A stretch of 64,000 nucleotides of DNA from assembly GCA_019417325.1 (NCBI GenBank), contig DXVO01000022.1, positions 1 to 64,000 on the forward strand. The letters run 5' to 3'. Made by a program: the position numbers and the translations under genes. This DNA comes from Parabacteroides sp. (GTDB lineage Bacteria; Bacteroidota; Bacteroidia; Bacteroidales; Tannerellaceae). The notes under the pieces are model-generated. The model was not told the DNA's origin and did not search any database. It saw only the letters and a list, made by a program, of their open reading frames with translations. The stretch's first letter is position 1; every line of letters starts with the position of its first letter. This document shows, piece by piece, positions 27,510 to 36,096 of this stretch.

Positions 27510-27663
27510 GACACTACAAATATATAAACAAATTGCAACAAATTAACTCCTTAAACGATTGATTTTAAAGATATAATAAGTATAACACAACAGCTGATTC
27601 CTGGAAAATATATGATTGGCAACAGCTTTCGCCCATTCCTCTTCTTTCAAAATCTTTTAAAAA
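27510..27663. promoter_or_regulatory. Invertible (phase-variable) promoter segment, OFF orientation
   Basis: 154 bases between perfect 22-bp inverted repeats. The segment contains one exact TAnnTTTG element, TATATTTG on the minus strand (27517-27524), seven bases inside the left repeat and pointing left, away from the fimbrillin gene. No such element faces the gene. After inversion the element would stand directly beside the right repeat and point at the ATG about 90 bases away. Size, repeat length and promoter placement match the invertible promoters of Bacteroides capsule and fimbrial loci. The sequenced state is therefore read as OFF. Confidence 0.88.
27517..27524 (-). promoter_or_regulatory. 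-7 element carried on the invertible segment
   Basis: TATATTTG read on the minus strand; a TTTG lies 14 bases upstream, closer than the ideal -33 spacing. In the present orientation it would transcribe leftwards toward the 3' end of the Dps-like gene. Confidence 0.7.
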
Positions 27664-27685
27664 TTAACTGAGTTTTCGTAGAACT
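27664..27685 (-). repeat. Right inverted repeat of the invertible promoter
   Basis: Exact reverse complement of 27488-27509, 79 bases upstream of the fimbrillin-like ATG. It would be part of the 5' untranslated leader in the ON state. Confidence 0.92.
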
Positions 27686-27764
27686 AATTCACTTCTATTT
27701 GAAAACAACCTTTCAGAACTTATAAATAGGGTATAACAATGCAATCGATTAAAACAAAGATTAT

Positions 27765-30515
27765 ATGAAAACAAAACTACAGGTTCTATGTCTCTCAACC
27801 AGATCGGTACAGGCACTCGCCATAAGTATCTATTTACTTGCCACAGTGCTGCTTGCTTCCTGTACAGCAGAATCGGACAAGACAGACCGTACCCCCACAA
27901 AGGAAACGGACAGTGCAAACAGGCGTGAGGTGCTTGTTTCTTTAAAAAACAAACTTACAGTAAAAACTACCTCAACAGAAACAAAGGCGAACACTCCTAT
28001 TGCTACTGAAGAGGAAAACGGAATAGAGGCATTAGATATCTATGTCTTTGGAGCTAAAGAAGAGAATGGTACATATACTTTCCACGAACGGTTTACTTAC
28101 CGACAAGACGGTTCGACCATCCCGACCGGAGCTAAGGAACTAAATCTTACACCAAGTACGGATAATGCAACAACAACCGCCCTGCTGGAATTGCAAAAAG
28201 GTCTGTTTGTTCGCCTTTATTGTATAGCTAACCAGACAGAACTCATTCATCCTACGGATAATGTTGCATTCGAACCACTCACTTATAACATGGAAACAGG
28301 TGTCCTGACAGACGGGACTCCAAATGAAGAAAACTTCTGTAAATTCCACACACCACTGCTAACCGATGCCTCTCCGGCATTAGGTTTGCCTCTTCCAATG
28401 GTTGGTGCACAAACGACTCCCATCGACTTGACAGACCTCAATTCTTCCGCACGTGTGCAAGTAGGCTTTAAGCTGACACGCATAATGGCTCGTTTCGATG
28501 TAAGCAATATAGAGACAGCATCCAAATTCCATCTGGAATCAATCTCTATGGGAAACGGACGAAGAGGAACAACGTTCTTTCCGGTTCAGGCATATGGCAA
28601 CGCAATAGCAGCAGACGACGAACTTATCACCTACCCTGCATGCACTTTTGACGGGGAAAAAGCAAATACAGGTTTGCAAGTATCCGCTTTCTACAGTTAC
28701 CCGAGCCCGTTGGATGACAAAGGATACCTGATACTCAACGGTACCTATCAAGTAAACAAAACCGAAACGAAAGAGGTTTCTTATCAAATACCATTTATCC
28801 GGCAAACGACTGATGGAGGCTCTGTTGAGTTAGAAATTAATGCCAATCACCGGTACACCATCGGTATCACAAAAGCAGACGAATACCTTCTGAACTTTAC
28901 ACTGGACGTAGACGAATGGGATGAAGAAGGAAATATCGACGAATATATACCGGAAAGTAATGGGAAAGCGACTTTCAATGTAACAATTCCGGAAATCGAT
29001 ACCAAAACTCAATATGAAGAGAGTTTACAAACAGTCAGTTTATCCCTTATCCCCGATAGTTATTTCGATTTGGATATCAATTCCAATGCCAATCTGACCT
29101 TGAAAAAGACATATGCCGGAGGGTTAGCTTATCAAAAATATGACTGGTTGGATGTTGAAACGGTACCAGACATAGAAACAAGAACGAATAACCTGAAAAC
29201 CTACAAATGCAAAATCTCTTTGAAAAACGGATATACCGAAGGACGTTATCCACGCGCGATTTTACGTTTCCAGAATACAATAGATGGTACGGAAAACGTA
29301 TTATTTGTACAGGCTTTATCCGCTCCACAGGTTATTGAAGTAAAATTCAACGGCGAAGGCAATTACAACACAGCCGACATACTCACATCCTCTGTATCCA
29401 TGTACCGCACAACAGCCTGTGATGCCCAACTAAAAATATACTGTGCAGACGAGTTTGAATTTACGAATATACCGGACTGGTTAAAGATAGAGAAAGGTGA
29501 CATAAAAACTGACGGGACTATTTATAAATTTACAATTACCGACCCGGATGCCGTCATAACAGACAATAAGGTAATCCTGGTTATGCAAAACAAGGCACAT
29601 CCGGATTTAACAGGAGAGATTTCTCTGAATTTACTAAGTACAGAAATTACGGCAAGCAACCAGACTGTCGTTGCAGCAAACAACGGAAGTACCAATTTAA
29701 CGGTTAGCCACTCCCCGGAAGGATGTATTGCACAAATTAAATCATGGGAAAGCCAAACCCCGTGGTGTACGATTGGCACTTCAGTCATATCCAAAGGAGA
29801 TAACGGACATTTCAGCATTACACAATCGGATAATAGCAATACGGTTATGAAAGAAGTAACCATTTTGCTGAAAAATAAAATTCCTGGAGGTAAAGACAAG
29901 GAGATAACCCTCATTCCGACATTCAACAAACCGACGCTGTCTAAAACGTCACTGACTCTGGAAAATGTGATTAACCTCAATACGGACCAATATATACTTA
30001 CGATAACAGCTCCGGGAGGACATCAGTATGTAAAGACTTCTAACAGCAGTACAGCCAGTATTACCCGTAATGCAGATAATACATATACGATTAAAGCCAA
30101 ATATAAAGGCACTACGGCTATTACATTCGCAAATGCATCTAACACAAGCCTTACCCAGACATTAAATTTGACAGTCAGTATAGATTTAAACGGTAAAGCT
30201 GTCTGGAAATATGACGGTTTGTACATAGCTAATACATTAGGTAGCAGAGTTGTGTGGAACGAGAATATATCCTATTGCAGTAGTCTGGGGGCAGGGTGGC
30301 GATTGCCAACTAAAGCTGAAGTTCAGAAATGGATTGATGCTCCCGGAAGACGCACGGAATGGCAAAAGAACGGTTTCTTGGGAGAAACCACTTATTGGAG
30401 TACAAGTACATCCGGAAGTGAAAATAATGCTTGGATATTTTCACCACAAGGTTGGTATTTAGCAGAACATGATAAAAGCCATTACTTCTGGGCCCGCTGC
30501 GTAAAAACACCTTAA
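27765..30515 (+). CDS. Fimbrillin-like (Mfa/FimA-type) surface lipoprotein with C-terminal Lcl/DUF1566-like domain
   Basis: 916 residues. A lipoprotein signal ends at LLASC (about residue 33). The region 55-390 has fimbrillin features: an ALDIYVFGAKEENG core strand, RIMARFDVSN, and late EINANHRYTIGITK and LDVDEWDEEG. Several Ig-like strands-rich domains follow (about 400-810). The last 100 residues (WKYDGLYIAN, SLGAGWRLPTKAEVQKW, TTYWSTSTSG, ending ARCVKTP) match the Lcl/DUF1566 or FISUMP carbohydrate-binding-like fold. It is probably an adhesive stalk or tip protein. It is a single gene behind the invertible promoter, so its display should vary by phase. A minus-strand terminator follows. 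Confidence 0.85.
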   Translation: MKTKLQVLCLSTRSVQALAISIYLLATVLLASCTAESDKTDRTPTKETDSANRREVLVSLKNKLTVKTTSTETKANTPIATEEENGIEALDIYVFGAKEENGTYTFHERFTYRQDGSTIPTGAKELNLTPSTDNATTTALLELQKGLFVRLYCIANQTELIHPTDNVAFEPLTYNMETGVLTDGTPNEENFCKFHTPLLTDASPALGLPLPMVGAQTTPIDLTDLNSSARVQVGFKLTRIMARFDVSNIETASKFHLESISMGNGRRGTTFFPVQAYGNAIAADDELITYPACTFDGEKANTGLQVSAFYSYPSPLDDKGYLILNGTYQVNKTETKEVSYQIPFIRQTTDGGSVELEINANHRYTIGITKADEYLLNFTLDVDEWDEEGNIDEYIPESNGKATFNVTIPEIDTKTQYEESLQTVSLSLIPDSYFDLDINSNANLTLKKTYAGGLAYQKYDWLDVETVPDIETRTNNLKTYKCKISLKNGYTEGRYPRAILRFQNTIDGTENVLFVQALSAPQVIEVKFNGEGNYNTADILTSSVSMYRTTACDAQLKIYCADEFEFTNIPDWLKIEKGDIKTDGTIYKFTITDPDAVITDNKVILVMQNKAHPDLTGEISLNLLSTEITASNQTVVAANNGSTNLTVSHSPEGCIAQIKSWESQTPWCTIGTSVISKGDNGHFSITQSDNSNTVMKEVTILLKNKIPGGKDKEITLIPTFNKPTLSKTSLTLENVINLNTDQYILTITAPGGHQYVKTSNSSTASITRNADNTYTIKAKYKGTTAITFANASNTSLTQTLNLTVSIDLNGKAVWKYDGLYIANTLGSRVVWNENISYCSSLGAGWRLPTKAEVQKWIDAPGRRTEWQKNGFLGETTYWSTSTSGSENNAWIFSPQGWYLAEHDKSHYFWARCVKTP

Positions 30516-30521
30516 TCGAAT

Positions 30522-30556
30522 AAAAAAAGAGGCGTACCCCTTGATGGGATACGCCT
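30522..30556 (-). terminator. Terminator of rubrerythrin
   Basis: AGGCGTACCCC (30530-30540) pairs with GGGATACGCCT (30546-30556). The run of eight T lies on the minus-strand side, so it serves the rubrerythrin gene. It may also slow plus-strand transcripts from the fimbrillin gene. Confidence 0.8.
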
Positions 30557-30588
30557 TCGTCATTTTCTCTGTTAACGAATTTACAACA

Positions 30589-31140
30589 TTATTTGAAATA
30601 ACGATTATACAGACCTTCGAAGCCTTTACCATGGCGGGCTTCATCCTTACACATCTCATGAACTGTGTCGTGAATAGCGTCCAGGTTCTGCTGTTTAGCC
30701 AAAGTTGCAATACGTTTTTTATCTTCGCATGCTCCAGCTTCAGCTTCCATACGTTTTTTCAAGTTAGTCTTTGTATCCCAAACCACATCACCTAAAAGTT
30801 CAGCGAATTTAGCTGCATGTTCTGCTTCTTCCCAAGCATAACGCTTGAAGGCTTCCGCTACTTCAGGATAACCTTCACGGTCAGCCTGGCGGCTCATGGC
30901 AAGATACATACCGACTTCAGTACATTCACCCATAAAATGAGCATTCAATCCTTCCAGGATTACAGGATCAACACCTTTAGCAACACCAAGAACATGTTCG
31001 TCTACAAACTGCAAAGCACCTGTAGTTTCTACCAGTTCTTTAAACTTGCTTTTCGGTTGTTTACATTGAGGACAAAAATCAGGAGCTTCATCTCCTTCAT
31101 GAACATAACCGCACACTGTGCAAATCCATTTCTTTTTCAT
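30589..31140 (-). CDS. Reverse rubrerythrin (N-terminal rubredoxin, C-terminal ferritin-like)
   Basis: 183 residues. The rubredoxin iron centre is at the N-terminus (Cys7, Cys10, Cys23, Cys26: CTVC and CPQC), the reverse of classical rubrerythrin. The di-iron four-helix bundle follows, with carboxylate/His motifs GECTEVGMYLAMSRQA, EEAEHAAKF and KDEARHGKGF. The family reduces hydrogen peroxide in anaerobes with electrons from NADH via rubredoxin partners. It is monocistronic, with -7 element TAAATTTG at 31175-31182. Confidence 0.95.
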   Translation of the reverse strand: MKKKWICTVCGYVHEGDEAPDFCPQCKQPKSKFKELVETTGALQFVDEHVLGVAKGVDPVILEGLNAHFMGECTEVGMYLAMSRQADREGYPEVAEAFKRYAWEEAEHAAKFAELLGDVVWDTKTNLKKRMEAEAGACEDKKRIATLAKQQNLDAIHDTVHEMCKDEARHGKGFEGLYNRYFK

Positions 31141-31174
31141 ATACGTAAAATTAATTTTTATTGGTTCCGTGATG

Positions 31175-31182
31175 CAAATTTA
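31175..31182 (-). promoter_or_regulatory. -7 promoter element of rubrerythrin
   Basis: TAAATTTG on the minus strand, 34 bases upstream of the ATG. Confidence 0.5.
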
Positions 31183-31297
31183 ACCAAACAATCCGTAAAA
31201 GCATGCATGCATTGATAAATATATTCTATCTGTTAATTGACAAAAACTATAGAACTAATCTCGGGTGGCTTATGTTATATTTTAAAAGTCTACAACT

Positions 31298-32356
31298 ATG
31301 GATACTTCAAAAATTATAAGTTTATTAGGTGATGAAAGTGAATTTCTGCTAAACCACTCTTGCAAAACAATTGACAAATCGCAGATACATATACCATCGC
31401 CTTCCGTTATTGATGATATTTGGGCACAATCGGACCGTAACCTCCCGACATTAAATAACCTGCAAAGAATTTTAGGACACGGACGGCTGGCTAATACCGG
31501 TTATGTGTCTATTCTTCCGGTCGATCAGGATATCGAACATACAGCCGGAGCTTCATTTGCTCCCAATCCGATTTACTTCGACCCGGAAAATATTGTAAAA
31601 CTGGCTGTAGAAGGTGGTTGTAATGCAGTAGCCTCCACATTTGGTATTTTAGGCTCCGTAGCCCGCAAGTACGCGCACAAAATACCATTTTTGGTAAAAA
31701 TAAATCATAATGAACTGCTTACCTACCCTAACTCTTACAACCAGATCTTGTTCGGTACGGTAAAAGATGCCTGGAACATGGGTGCCGCCGCTGTTGGCGC
31801 TACGATTTATTTCGGTTCCGCCGAAAGCCGCAGGCAAATTATTGAAATTGCCGAAGCCTTTGATTATGCACACGAACTGGGCATGGCTACTGTACTCTGG
31901 TGCTACCTGAGAAACAGTGACTTCAAGAAAGACGGTGTTGATTATCATGCGGCAGCCGACCTTACCGGACAAGCTAACCATTTGGGAGTTACCATTAAAG
32001 CCGATATCATCAAACAGAAACTACCGGAAAACAATGGCGGATTCCCTGCCATCAAGTTTGGTAAATACGACCAGAAAATGTATACGGAACTGGCAACCGA
32101 ACACCCGATAGATATGTGCCGCTACCAGGTAGCCAACAATTATATGGGGCGTGTGGGATTGATTAACTCCGGAGGAGAATCGCATGGAGCATCCGACCTG
32201 AAAGATGCCGTATATACAGCGGTCGTTAACAAGCGTGCCGGCGGTATGGGATTAATCAGTGGTCGCAAAGCATTCCAGCGTCCGATGAAGGATGGCATCG
32301 AGTTGCTCAACTCCATCCAAGATGTCTATTTGAATCCGGATATTACAATTGCCTGA
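31298..32356 (+). CDS. fbaB: Class I fructose-bisphosphate aldolase (FbaB/DhnA type)
   Basis: 352 residues, TIM-barrel of the archaeal-type class I aldolases. Visible landmarks are LPVDQDIEHTAG, GGCNAVASTFG, VKINHNE and the Schiff-base region GVTIKADIIK with the candidate catalytic Lys. It cleaves fructose-1,6-bisphosphate to the triose phosphates without metal. It therefore works directly downstream of the PPi-phosphofructokinase encoded 15 kb away. The gene is alone; a TATATTTT sequence near 31272 may be its -7 element. Confidence 0.93.
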   Translation: MDTSKIISLLGDESEFLLNHSCKTIDKSQIHIPSPSVIDDIWAQSDRNLPTLNNLQRILGHGRLANTGYVSILPVDQDIEHTAGASFAPNPIYFDPENIVKLAVEGGCNAVASTFGILGSVARKYAHKIPFLVKINHNELLTYPNSYNQILFGTVKDAWNMGAAAVGATIYFGSAESRRQIIEIAEAFDYAHELGMATVLWCYLRNSDFKKDGVDYHAAADLTGQANHLGVTIKADIIKQKLPENNGGFPAIKFGKYDQKMYTELATEHPIDMCRYQVANNYMGRVGLINSGGESHGASDLKDAVYTAVVNKRAGGMGLISGRKAFQRPMKDGIELLNSIQDVYLNPDITIA

Positions 32357-32574
32357 TAAAATATAAAAATTCCCCCTTTTCCATTTTTTATAAAACTGGA
32401 TGAGAATGTCGTTCGATCCCCGACGGACTGTTGTCTGCCCCGGGTCGAACTTTCGTTTGAAGCAACTCTGATAGCCATTCAGGAACCTCAAATAAGAAAG
32501 ATAGCCCTTACATTTTTACCACAGGTTTGAGGAATTTCTTATCTTTACCCCAAAGAATATACATTAAAACAAGA
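32357..32574. other. Intergenic hairpin after the aldolase gene
   Basis: GTTCGATCCCCGAC (near 32410) and GCCCCGGGTCGAAC can form an imperfect stem over a loop of about 12 bases. It looks at first like a tRNA T-arm but no tRNA cloverleaf can be built. A TATCTTTA sequence about 35 bases before the lipoprotein ATG is a possible promoter for it. Confidence 0.35.
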
Positions 32575-33111
32575 ATGAAGCACAAATACTATACCTATAT
32601 ATTATCCATTTTCTGCCTGCTTTTATTGATTACAGGCTGTAAAAGCAAACATCAAGAAAAAATAACTCTGCCTGCGGATTTCAAAGGTCCCAAGGAACTT
32701 TCCAGATTATATGGCGTGAACATCACACCGAATGACAATATTTTTCTTTACAACGAAGGAGCCCATTGGCTCGGTACACCCCACCGGATGGGAGGAAGCA
32801 CCAAAAGAGGAGTGGATTGTTCCGGTTTTGTCGGCATTGTTTACAGAAATGTTTACGGGAAAAAACTGGCACGCACTTCTGCCGATATGCTCAAACATAA
32901 CTGTAAAAAAGTAAGCCGGGGTAATTTGAAAGAAGGCGACCTGGTCTTTTTCCGTACAGGAAAAAGCAGAAGAAAAGTACCTACCCATGTGGGCATTTAT
33001 CTGAAAAACGGAAAATTTATCCATACCAGCACATCCGGTGGAGTTATGGTCAGCAGCCTGAGCGAACCGTACTATATGCGAACCTGGCTGACAGGAGGAA
33101 GAGTAAAATAG
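32575..33111 (+). CDS. NlpC/P60 family lipoprotein (cell-wall endopeptidase)
   Basis: 178 residues. Signal peptide with lipobox LITGC, then an NlpC/P60 cysteine peptidase domain: catalytic Cys in GVDCSGFVG, His in THVGIYL, and the following HTSTSGGV strand supplying the third residue. These enzymes cut D-Glu-gamma-meso-DAP or related bonds in muropeptides at the outer face of the envelope. The ATG at 32575 gives a standard signal peptide; the TTG-started longer frame is less likely. It is followed by serS 85 bases on. Confidence 0.93.
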   Translation: MKHKYYTYILSIFCLLLLITGCKSKHQEKITLPADFKGPKELSRLYGVNITPNDNIFLYNEGAHWLGTPHRMGGSTKRGVDCSGFVGIVYRNVYGKKLARTSADMLKHNCKKVSRGNLKEGDLVFFRTGKSRRKVPTHVGIYLKNGKFIHTSTSGGVMVSSLSEPYYMRTWLTGGRVK

Positions 33112-33160
33112 TAAAGTAGTAAAATAGTTAATTAAGGTATCCCGTGGTTACTTTTTTATG

Positions 33161-33168
33161 TATATTTG
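33161..33168 (+). promoter_or_regulatory. -7 promoter element of serS
   Basis: TATATTTG on the plus strand, 28 bases before the serS ATG, an exact TAnnTTTG match. Confidence 0.55.
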
Positions 33169-33196
33169 CACCTCAAATAAAAACATCATATAAAGT

Positions 33197-34471
33197 ATGT
33201 TGACGCTTAAAGTAATTACGGAAGAAACAGACCGGGTGATACGGGGTCTGGAAAAGAAACACTTTAAAGATGCAAAAGAAAGCATCGCAAAAGTGATTGA
33301 ATTAAACGATAAAAGACGTAGTGCACAAACACAATTAGATAACAACCTGGCAGAGGTAAATTCCACTTCCAAACTTATCGGTTCGCTGATGAAAGAAGGG
33401 AAAAAGGAAGAAGCCGAAGCTGCAAAAAAGCGTGTTGCTGAAATCAAGGAAGCCAGTAAAAGCCTTCAGGTTGAAATGGACCAGGCTGCCGAAGATATGC
33501 AAAACTTGCTTTATACCATCCCGAATATTCCTCACGAAAGCGTACCGGAAGGAAACGGTGCCGAGGATAATGTGGTAGAAAAAATGGGGGGTATGGAAAC
33601 CGAACTTCCGAAAGATGCCCTGCCCCACTGGGAACTGGCGAAAAAATACGACTTGATAGATTTCGACCTGGGTGTTAAAATCACAGGGGCAGGATTTCCT
33701 GTTTATAAAGGACAAGGTGCACGTTTACAGCGCGCTTTGATTAATTTCTTCCTGGATGAAGCACGTGATGCCGGTTATCTGGAAATCATGCCTCCTACGG
33801 TTGTAAACCAGGCTTCTGGTTTCGGCACCGGACAGTTACCTGACAAAGAAGGACAAATGTATCACTGTAACCTGGATGATTTATATCTGATTCCTACAGC
33901 CGAGGTTCCGGTAACCAATATCTATCGTGACGTTATTCTGGAAGAAAAATCTCTTCCGATTAAGAATTGTGCTTACACACAATGTTTCCGTCGCGAAGCC
34001 GGTTCTTATGGTAAAGACGTTCGCGGATTGAACCGCCTGCATGAATTTTCAAAAGTTGAAATCGTTCGTATAGACACACCGGAACATTCTTATGAATCTT
34101 TGAAAGAGATGTTGGCTCATGTGGAAAACTTGCTGGTTAAATTGGAATTGCCCTACCGTATCCTACGCTTATGTGGTGGCGATATCAGCTTTACCGCTGC
34201 TTTATGTTTCGACTTCGAAGTATATTCCGAAGCACAAAAACGCTGGCTGGAAGTGAGTTCTGTCTCCAACTTCGAAAACTATCAGGCAAACCGACTGAAA
34301 TGCCGTTTCCGTGGAGAAGACAAAAAGACTCAGCTTTGTCATACATTGAATGGTAGCGCATTAGCCTTGCCTCGTATTGTTGCGGCATTACTTGAAAATA
34401 ACCAGACACCGGAAGGTATCCGCATACCGAAGGCTTTAGTTCCTTACACCGGTTTCGATATGATTAAATAA
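33197..34471 (+). CDS. serS: Seryl-tRNA synthetase
   Basis: 424 residues. The N-terminal long antiparallel coiled coil (about 25-110) that grips the tRNA variable arm is rich in Lys/Glu/Ala. The class II catalytic domain has motif 2 FRREAGSYGKDVRGLNRLHEF and motif 3 GSALALPRIVAALLEN. It charges tRNA-Ser and tRNA-Sec in the cytoplasm. The start fits the family and the nearby -7 element. A strong terminator follows at 34501-34547, isolating it from the carbohydrate cluster downstream. Confidence 0.97.
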   Translation: MLTLKVITEETDRVIRGLEKKHFKDAKESIAKVIELNDKRRSAQTQLDNNLAEVNSTSKLIGSLMKEGKKEEAEAAKKRVAEIKEASKSLQVEMDQAAEDMQNLLYTIPNIPHESVPEGNGAEDNVVEKMGGMETELPKDALPHWELAKKYDLIDFDLGVKITGAGFPVYKGQGARLQRALINFFLDEARDAGYLEIMPPTVVNQASGFGTGQLPDKEGQMYHCNLDDLYLIPTAEVPVTNIYRDVILEEKSLPIKNCAYTQCFRREAGSYGKDVRGLNRLHEFSKVEIVRIDTPEHSYESLKEMLAHVENLLVKLELPYRILRLCGGDISFTAALCFDFEVYSEAQKRWLEVSSVSNFENYQANRLKCRFRGEDKKTQLCHTLNGSALALPRIVAALLENNQTPEGIRIPKALVPYTGFDMIK

Positions 34472-34500
34472 TAAGAGATATCCTCTATAATAAAAATACA

Positions 34501-34547
34501 AACGGGATAGATAGTAATCTACATTTTACTTCTATCCCGTTTTTCGT
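34501..34547 (+). terminator. Terminator of serS
   Basis: AAACGGGATAGA (34501-34512) pairs with TCTATCCCGTTT (34532-34543), followed by TTCGTTTT. Confidence 0.88.
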
Positions 34548-34576
34548 TTTAAATCTAAACCAAATAAATAAAGAAC

Positions 34577-35866
34577 ATGATTAAACAAATCTTTGCATTT
34601 GGACTGGTTGCTTTGATGTGTAGCTGCCAAAATAACAAGATGGAACTATCACCGAACGCCGTTTCCATCCCTATTACCGGAAACACCTACGTGACGGCAG
34701 GAAAAGAATATGCAAATGTTTCACCGGAAGGTATCCAGGCATGGACTTCCCCCGAATCTGTACTCTCTTCCTGGTTTAAAATAAGCCATCCAGGTGAATT
34801 AAATCTATATATTAAAGCTAATGCGGCAGAAGGAGCATCCACATTACAAATCTCTTTGGAAGGGAAAAAATTCATTGTAAAAGTATCAGACACGCAAGAT
34901 ACCATTATTCCTGTTGGGAAAATTCCCATAGGACAACCAGGATATATCCGTATAGATATACAGGGAATAGAAAAAGAAGGGGCCCAATTTGCGAACCTGA
35001 CCGAATTATTAATTGACGGAACAGCTGCAACAGAACCTTTAAATTTCATCCGGGATTTTGAACCATATTGGGGTATGCGTGGTCCGTCCGTACATCTACA
35101 ATATACATTACCGCAAGAATCCGTAGAATATTTTTATAATGAGATAACGGTTCCGGAAGATAATGATTTAATAGGCAGTTATTTCATGACAAACGGATTC
35201 GGTGAAGGCTATTGTGGCATCCAGGTTAACAGTGATACCGAACGACGCATATTATTCTCTGTTTGGAGTCCGTTCAATACGGATGACCCCGAAGATATTC
35301 CTGAACATCAACGTATCAAACTACTGGCTAAAGGGAAAGATGTACATATCGGAGAATTCGGAAACGAGGGTTCCGGAGGCCAGAGTTATCTGAATTATCC
35401 TTGGAAGGCAGGTAATACATACCGGTTAATTACCCGTGTACATCCTGACGGAAAAGGAAATACGGCTTACTATGCGTGGTTTTTCGATACAATAAATAAC
35501 CAATGGAGACTGATTGCCGGCTTCCTTCGCCCGGAAACAAACACCTGGTACACAGGGGCCCATTCATTCCTCGAAAACTTTATTCCGGAACAAGGGTATC
35601 TGAAACGCTGTGTCCATTTCGGGAACCAATGGGCACGTACCGCCAAAGGCGAATGGAAAGAAGTTACCGAAAGCACTTTCACCTATGATAACACTGCCCG
35701 CGCACAGGTTCGTGTTGATTATGCCGGAGGACAGAAAGAGGATTACTTTTTCCTTCGCAATGGAGGCTTTTTTAATGACAACACTGAATTTAAAAGCATT
35801 TTCACCCGTCCGGCAAATGGACATGTTCCGGATGTTGATGTAAATAAACTTCCTTATCAGGAATGA
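34577..35866 (+). CDS. DUF5077/DUF3472 domain lipoprotein, putative carbohydrate-active protein
   Basis: 429 residues, lipobox LMCSC. The N-terminal third (about 25-150) is a beta-rich DUF5077-like module (WFKISHPGELNLYIKANAAEG). The remainder is DUF3472-like: YFYNEITVPEDND, GYCGIQVNSDTERRILFSVW, GNEGSGGQSYLNYPW, YYAWFF and FGNQWAR. The pair is common next to glycan-degrading genes in Bacteroidetes; no catalytic role is proven. It is the first of five exported proteins (34577-43628) likely to act on one complex glycan. Confidence 0.8.
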   Translation: MIKQIFAFGLVALMCSCQNNKMELSPNAVSIPITGNTYVTAGKEYANVSPEGIQAWTSPESVLSSWFKISHPGELNLYIKANAAEGASTLQISLEGKKFIVKVSDTQDTIIPVGKIPIGQPGYIRIDIQGIEKEGAQFANLTELLIDGTAATEPLNFIRDFEPYWGMRGPSVHLQYTLPQESVEYFYNEITVPEDNDLIGSYFMTNGFGEGYCGIQVNSDTERRILFSVWSPFNTDDPEDIPEHQRIKLLAKGKDVHIGEFGNEGSGGQSYLNYPWKAGNTYRLITRVHPDGKGNTAYYAWFFDTINNQWRLIAGFLRPETNTWYTGAHSFLENFIPEQGYLKRCVHFGNQWARTAKGEWKEVTESTFTYDNTARAQVRVDYAGGQKEDYFFLRNGGFFNDNTEFKSIFTRPANGHVPDVDVNKLPYQE

Positions 35867-35906
35867 AAAGACATACAATCATATAACAACCACAAAAAAT
35901 AGGTAC

Positions 35907-35972
35907 AGGCGCTGACTTATACAGACCATTTTGATTTTTAACAAATTAGTTTGCATAAATCAGCGCCTTTTG
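35907..35972. repeat. Imperfect hairpin, second copy of the 1943-2027 type
   Basis: GGCGCTGA (35908-35915) pairs with TCAGCGCC (35960-35967) with a longer imperfect arm. Its loop TTTTTAACAAATTAGTTTGC mirrors the TTTTTTAACAAATTGGTCTGC of the hairpin near 2000. It can also act as a terminator for the DUF3472 gene. Confidence 0.6.
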
Positions 35973-36096
35973 TATTGTTTCTACCCTATAGCATGAACTT
36001 TTGTAACAGAATCCCTCCAAGATATGAAAAAACTGACTAATTTTAAGGCGTTTTTTAGACCACTTTAGACCATTATTCACATTACAAATAACAAAA

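Noticed and set aside
32405..32460. tRNA-like GTTCGATCC sequence after the aldolase gene
   Set aside because: No acceptor stem, anticodon arm or D arm can be drawn; it forms a simple imperfect hairpin.
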